This document shows, piece by piece, positions 61,452 through 64,000 of a DNA stretch of 64,000 nucleotides (positions are counted from its first letter, which is position 1; each line of letters starts with the position of its first letter). The stretch is from Pradoshia eiseniae (GTDB lineage Bacteria; Bacillota; Bacilli; Bacillales; Pradoshiaceae), in the NCBI RefSeq assembly GCF_002946355.1, contig NZ_PKOZ01000001.1, positions 853,931 through 917,930 of the forward strand. Direction: 5' to 3'. Under the pieces are notes generated by a model that saw only the letters and a program-made list of their open reading frames with translations, was not told the DNA's origin and did not search any database. The translations under genes and the position numbers were made by a program.

Positions 61452-62318
61452 GTGGTAAAGAAACATAAAAAAGCTCCGTTTTGGAAGCTGTTATTAAGAT
61501 TCCTGTTCATAACGATTGGTGCCGTCCTCATGGCGGTATCACTAGAGTACTTTTTAGTGCCGAACAGCGTGGTGGACGGAGGGATAACAGGTATATCGAT
61601 TATCTTATCTGAAGTAACTAAAGTACAATTAGGGATCTTTATCTTCGTGATAAACCTTCCATTCCTCTATTTAGGGTATAAACAGATTGGTAAGACCTTT
61701 GCCTTGTCTACCGCATACGGAATTGTCATTCTTTCTTTGAGTACCGCTCTTTTCCACCATGCCGAACCGTTTACGGATGACAGAATTCTGGCTGTTCTGT
61801 TTGGCGGATTAATTTTAGGTCTTGGGGTTGGTACAGTCATTCGTGCCGGCGGATCGCTTGATGGGACGGAAATAGTCGCCATTCTCTTTTCGAAGAAAAT
61901 GCGTTTGCCAGTCGGACAGATTATCATGTTCATCAACTTCTTCATCTTTATCATCGCTGGGTTTGTGTATGGATGGGATTCTGCTATGTACTCCATGTTT
62001 ACGTATTATATAGCTGCTAAAGTGATGGATATCGTTGTTGAAGGTCTGAATGAATCCCGTTCTGCCACAATTATTTCGAAAGAGTATGAAGAAATCTCTC
62101 AAGCCATCCAAGACCGTTTGGGCCGATCCACCACCTTCCTTTATGCAAAGGGCGGTTATTTGCAAGAAGATACACAAATGATTTATTGCGTTCTGACGAG
62201 GCTGGAATTGACCAAGCTGAAGGATATCGTGCATGATATTGATGAGAATGCTTTTATAGCCATTGAAAATGTAGCAGATGTCATGGGCGGTAATTTCGAG
62301 AAGAAGAACATCCATTAA
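61452..62318 (+). CDS. YitT-family membrane protein
   Basis: A 288-residue member of the YitT/DUF161 family: five to six N-terminal membrane helices (about 12-200) and a soluble C-terminal DUF2179 domain (from about 205; YLQEDTQMIYCVLTRLE). Family transport or signalling role is unknown. The GTG start has GAGGGAG before it. Probably co-transcribed with marR. Confidence 0.9.
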   Translation: MVKKHKKAPFWKLLLRFLFITIGAVLMAVSLEYFLVPNSVVDGGITGISIILSEVTKVQLGIFIFVINLPFLYLGYKQIGKTFALSTAYGIVILSLSTALFHHAEPFTDDRILAVLFGGLILGLGVGTVIRAGGSLDGTEIVAILFSKKMRLPVGQIIMFINFFIFIIAGFVYGWDSAMYSMFTYYIAAKVMDIVVEGLNESRSATIISKEYEEISQAIQDRLGRSTTFLYAKGGYLQEDTQMIYCVLTRLELTKLKDIVHDIDENAFIAIENVADVMGGNFEKKNIH

Positions 62319-62341
62319 TCATTAAGAATAGAAGATTGTAT

Positions 62342-62387
62342 AAAAAGATTCATAAAAGGGTGCTTGGCCTTTTTATGAATCTTTTTT
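62342..62387 (+). terminator. YitT-gene terminator
   Basis: A 15-pair stem (62343-62357 with 62371-62385) with T-rich 3' side. Confidence 0.8.
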
Positions 62388-62447
62388 CATGGGAAGATTA
62401 TCTTTACTCAGATACGGGAATAGTCGTCTATTAGGGAGGTAATAACC

Positions 62448-63158
62448 ATGAAAGATAAACCAATTATCGGATTAACAAGTAATTTATATGAGGTAGAAGG
62501 TATTGAAAGTACAATCATCTACTTACAATATTCAGAGGCTGTAAAGAAGGCGGGAGGAATTCCAATTATTTTCCCGCTCGGTGATGAGGATATCGCTAAG
62601 GTATGGATTTCCATGGTCGATGGTGTATTGCTAACGGGCGGCATTGACGTTCATCCGAAGTTTTATGGAGAGGAGCCTAGTGAAAATCTCGGTGTAACAG
62701 ATGAAAGGCTGGATAAATCGGATTTAGCCGTTATTAAAGAGGCAAGGAAGCAGAAGAAACCCCTCTTTGGGATTTGCAGGGGCTCCCACTTAATTAATGT
62801 TGCTCTTGGCGGAACTCTCCATCAGCATCTTGATGATGAAGATCCTATCCGTAATCTTGATCACTTAACCGATGTTGAGAGGCCTGAGACGGTTCATGAA
62901 ATAACCGTAGAAAAGGATACCCGATTCCACGAAATCTTGAAAAAGGATAAGGCGAAGGTGAACAGCTTCCATCATCAAGGGGTAAAGAAACTGGGCGGTG
63001 GCTTGAGATGCGCTGCTAAGGCGGAAGACGGCTTAATCGAGGCCTTCGAGGGAAAAGCTGAGCCAATCATTGGGACGCAATTTCACCCTGAGGAATTGAG
63101 CGAGCATGACTTCAGTATGGAGAGATTGCTGAAGTATTTCGTGAGCATGTGTAAATAA
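62448..63158 (+). CDS. Class I glutamine amidotransferase-like hydrolase (peptidase C26)
   Basis: A 236-residue PuuD-like gamma-glutamyl hydrolase. The catalytic Cys is in FGICRGSHLINV near residue 108, and His and Glu lie in QFHPEE near residue 213. GGIDVHPKFYGEEP is family-typical. Relatives cleave gamma-glutamyl-GABA or similar amides. No neighbouring putrescine genes are seen, so the substrate is open. Confidence 0.9.
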   Translation: MKDKPIIGLTSNLYEVEGIESTIIYLQYSEAVKKAGGIPIIFPLGDEDIAKVWISMVDGVLLTGGIDVHPKFYGEEPSENLGVTDERLDKSDLAVIKEARKQKKPLFGICRGSHLINVALGGTLHQHLDDEDPIRNLDHLTDVERPETVHEITVEKDTRFHEILKKDKAKVNSFHHQGVKKLGGGLRCAAKAEDGLIEAFEGKAEPIIGTQFHPEELSEHDFSMERLLKYFVSMCK

Positions 63159-63189
63159 TTCGTTTTGATGTAGGGAATATGCCTATCGG

Positions 63190-63669
63190 TTAACTCAGAT
63201 GGGTGAATTCATAGCTTATTAATTTTTTGTCTTGAAGGATGCAGACATGCTTTAATGGTTCACGGCAGTTTAATACATTCAGCAAATAGTGAGGAATCAT
63301 TTCTCCGGCACCTAACTGGCCGGGGGCTAGCAGCCATGAAATCTTTTTCCAATCCAGTATCCCTTCAGCTGTCTTTTGGGGTGTTTCATAGTGAGTGGCA
63401 CTAGGGATATCAGCTAAGAAAACATAAAGGCCGTCTTGATAACCAAGATCTGTTTCCCATGTGATGATTCCTTTGAAGGTGACTTCTTCCGGCTTTATCG
63501 AAATACCTGTTTCTTCATCAATCTCTCTTATGATGCAGTCCAGAGGAGTTTCGCCTTCTTTCATCTTTCCGCCGATACCGTTCCACAATCCTTGAACAGG
63601 GGCAAAATCCCTGTTCAGCATAAGGATTTCGTCCTTTCTTTTTAGAAAACATAAGGTGTATTTATACAA
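63190..63669 (-). CDS. Nudix hydrolase (YvcI-like)
   Basis: A roughly 159-residue Nudix protein. The full Nudix box runs from GGKMKEGETP to REIDEETGI (about residues 35-60), with the catalytic Glu residues present. TLYKYTLCFLKR opens the fold. The start TTG 63669 follows AAGGGGAGAG; an upstream TTG at 63687 overlaps that site. Length fits Bacillus YvcI. It probably hydrolyses a nucleoside diphosphate derivative. Confidence 0.87.
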   Translation of the reverse strand: MYKYTLCFLKRKDEILMLNRDFAPVQGLWNGIGGKMKEGETPLDCIIREIDEETGISIKPEEVTFKGIITWETDLGYQDGLYVFLADIPSATHYETPQKTAEGILDWKKISWLLAPGQLGAGEMIPHYLLNVLNCREPLKHVCILQDKKLISYEFTHLS

Positions 63670-63785
63670 AGTATCTCTCCCCTTCAACCATATTATCTTT
63701 TAAAGCAATAGCAGCAAATGGAAGTCTCCCTGAAAATATAGTACATTAAGAAGGAAGATACTATCAAACAGGAGACTAGAATTTT

Positions 63786-64000
63786 ATGCATAATGAAGCG
63801 AAGAAAGTCAAAGATTCGTTAACGTATTTAACCGATTTGATCCTGCCTGCTGACACAAACCATTATGGGACGGTATTTGGCGGAAAGGTAATGGCGTATG
63901 TCGATAAAATTGCCGGCATTGCTGCGATGCGTCATTGCCGCAAACCTGTCGTGACTGCTTCAGGAGATTCATTAGATTTCCATGCCCCTATCAAGTCAGG
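63786..64000 (+). CDS. Acyl-CoA thioesterase, cut by the window end
   Basis: The first about 71 residues of a hotdog-fold acyl-CoA thioesterase (YkhA type). LPADTNHYGTVFGGKVMAYVD holds the catalytic Asn/Asp region, and GDSLDFHAPIKSG the second strand. An AGGAGA site precedes the ATG. The gene continues beyond the window. It would hydrolyse acyl-CoA to free acid. Confidence 0.85.
   Translation, partial: MHNEAKKVKDSLTYLTDLILPADTNHYGTVFGGKVMAYVDKIAGIAAMRHCRKPVVTASGDSLDFHAPIKS

Noticed and set aside
1-64000. Insertion sequences, prophage genes or attachment sites
   Set aside because: No transposase, integrase or phage structural motifs and no flanking duplications were seen. The tRNA-Arg has no visible partial repeat of its 3' end nearby.

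Overview
The window looks like a chromosomal segment of a Gram-positive, spore-former-type Bacillaceae (low-GC Bacillota). The signs are strong purine-rich ribosome binding sites, frequent TTG and GTG starts, a T-box leader, cre-, CodY- and AraR-like sites, a SigB-type promoter in front of GsiB-like KGG proteins, and close matches to Bacillus families (YfjN, YueI, YxcD, YitT, YvcI, YkhA, YwaA types). The genus cannot be fixed from sequence alone.

Layout. 1-1740: an AT-rich unknown three-gene operon (possibly cut by the window edge) encoding an unknown protein, a zinc-ribbon protein and a two-TM protein. 2.1-8.6 kb: small acidic protein, thioredoxin-like protein, secreted M14 carboxypeptidase, T-box-controlled argS, and a dihydrouridine synthase. 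9.1-23.4 kb: a large catabolic block. It contains an acyl-CoA ligase, an R2-like ligand-binding oxidase (R2lox), an aldehyde dehydrogenase, an iron alcohol dehydrogenase, a second acyl-CoA ligase, a CBS/PAS sigma-54 activator, a nitronate-monooxygenase-like flavoprotein, and a full beta-oxidation set (LCAD-type dehydrogenase, thiolase, HSD10-type hydroxyacyl-CoA dehydrogenase, enoyl-CoA hydratase). Two canonical -24/-12 promoters (9096-9111 and 19448-19463) head its two structural operons, and a third near-match lies in front of R2lox.

23.4-32.3 kb: CPBP protease, MerR regulator, heterodimeric ABC exporter, and a MoxR/DUF58/DUF4129 operon. 32.4-39.8 kb: an AraR-type repressor with a ChvE/GguA/GguB-like sugar ABC importer, an aldo/keto reductase and an aldose epimerase, with AraR-like operators and a cre site. 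39.8-47 kb: oxidoreductases, PAP2 and small membrane proteins, and a second LCAD-type dehydrogenase plus AlkK-like ligase. 47-64 kb: potassium-channel-like protein, tRNA-Arg(CCT), GsiB repeats, LysR, VTT protein, topB, ppaC, a candidate small RNA, YueI, PspC, a PadR operon, an SF1 helicase, a branched-chain aminotransferase with a CodY box, MarR, YitT, a C26 amidotransferase-like hydrolase, a Nudix hydrolase and a truncated acyl-CoA thioesterase.

The most interesting system is the sigma-54-controlled R2lox block. R2lox enzymes have no established physiological substrate. Here one sits between acyl-CoA ligases and alcohol/aldehyde dehydrogenases, upstream of a beta-oxidation spiral whose dehydrogenases are of types that accept branched or long acyl chains. 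I infer an inducible pathway in which R2lox oxidises a long or branched aliphatic compound that is then turned into an acyl-CoA and degraded.
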